Shown here: positions 13,232 to 13,591 of the stretch, in pieces
Layout: each line of letters starts with the position of its first letter
Numbering within the stretch: position 1 is the stretch's first letter
From: Chitinophagaceae bacterium
Lineage (GTDB): Bacteria; Bacteroidota; Bacteroidia; Chitinophagales; Chitinophagaceae
Reading direction: 5' to 3'
Length of the DNA: 13,591 nt
Assembly: GCA_003526435.1 (NCBI GenBank)
Contig: DPWF01000071.1
Location: 1-13,591, forward strand
Program-made: the position numbers and the translations under genes
The notes under the pieces: generated by a model
What the model was told of the DNA's origin: nothing
What the model saw: the letters and a program-made list of their open reading frames with translations, nothing else
Database searches by the model: none

Positions 13232-13591
13232 ATGATGGAACGTAAAGACTTTTTAAAAACATTTTCCATAGGTGCCGCTGCACTCTATGTACCTTCAACT
13301 GTAGCAGCTCAAATGGACAGACCGCCCCAGCTCGACAAGCAACAGATCATGGATTTTGTGGGAGCCGGACATAATAACCTCGATAAAGTAAAGCAGATGT
13401 ATGCAGAACAACCAGCATTGGTATATGCTGCACACGATCTGGGTGGAGGTGATTTTGAAACGGCACTGGAAGGTGCGGGGCATGTAGGGAATAAAGAAAT
13501 TGCCAACTTTTTAATTGAGAAAGGAGCAAGAACCAACATGTTTGTATTAACCATGTTAGGTAAAACAGCAATTGTTAAACCTTATCTCGAA
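13232..13591 (+). CDS. Exported ankyrin-repeat protein (partial, C-terminus outside window)
   Basis: The first 120 residues are visible. The N-terminus (MMERKDFLKTFSIGAAALYVPSTVAAQ) is a signal of the Tat type by layout (R-x-DFLK, hydrophobic core, A-A|Q) but has Arg-Lys instead of twin arginine. Following residues (FVGAGHNNLDKVKQMYAEQPALV, then GGGDFETALEGAGHVGNKEIANFLIEKGA) are two ankyrin repeats: D-x-V-K-x-hhh..., E-T-A-L-x-x-A-x-x-x-G, I-A-x-x-L-I-x-x-G-A. A third begins at FVLTMLGKTAIVKPYLE. I recall periplasmic Bacteroidota ankyrin proteins of about 170 residues with this GGGDFETAL signature. Ankyrin repeats mediate protein binding; the partner is unknown. It is probably co-transcribed with the DUF1579-like gene. 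Two adjacent ATGs (13232, 13235) are possible starts. Confidence 0.85.
   Translation, partial: MMERKDFLKTFSIGAAALYVPSTVAAQMDRPPQLDKQQIMDFVGAGHNNLDKVKQMYAEQPALVYAAHDLGGGDFETALEGAGHVGNKEIANFLIEKGARTNMFVLTMLGKTAIVKPYLE

Noticed and set aside
1..13591. Mobile elements, CRISPR arrays, tRNA or rRNA genes
   Set aside because: No transposase or integrase motifs, no evenly spaced repeats, and no tRNA-like or rRNA-like stretches were seen on reading both strands.

Overview
The window looks like chromosomal DNA from a member of the Bacteroidota, most likely the family Chitinophagaceae. Four things point there: a PorZ-like component of the type IX secretion system, DUF4836 and DUF5606 proteins (both essentially families of this phylum), several start regions with a TAnnTTTG-like -7 element a short distance before the ATG, and mostly weak Shine-Dalgarno sequences. 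I see no insertion sequence, phage gene, tRNA, rRNA or CRISPR array. Base composition looks even, so this reads as ordinary chromosome rather than a recent island.

Layout, left to right. Bases 1-1954 (minus) hold the first ~651 residues of a PorZ-like double beta-propeller protein; its end lies outside the window. A 194-bp divergent intergenic region follows. It carries a repeated 11-bp motif (one copy inverted, one exact direct copy, one near copy) and then a 77-residue winged-helix protein gene on plus (2149-2382). Convergent to that is a three-gene minus-strand operon (4493-2409): a seven-helix membrane protein, a small HisKA_3-type sensor kinase (the two genes overlap by 40 bp) and a NarL/LuxR-type response regulator. 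A strong hairpin terminator at 4515-4540 separates this operon from an orphan lipoprotein gene (4589-5038).

Bases 5270-7119 (minus) encode a two-gene ABC system, a LolD-like ATPase and an FtsX-type permease, with unusual ATPase motifs. A perfect 28-bp palindromic terminator separates it from a DUF4836 lipoprotein (7192-8925). Directly upstream of that is a 966-residue exported fusion of a NagZ-like family 3 glycoside hydrolase with a class C beta-lactamase-type serine hydrolase (8993-11893), probably acting on peptidoglycan or its fragments. Another strong terminator and a DUF5606 gene (12047-12460) follow. The right end switches to plus: an exported DUF1579-like protein (12693-13202) and the start of an exported ankyrin-repeat protein (13232 to the window end).

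Taken together the window is about the cell envelope and its surveillance: secretion (PorZ), a membrane sensor-kinase-regulator module, an FtsX-type transporter, cell-wall hydrolysis and several exported or lipid-anchored proteins of unknown function. I do not see a clear new defence or mobile system. The best candidates for something undescribed are the motif array between porZ and the small winged-helix gene, and the seven-helix/kinase/regulator operon next to it.
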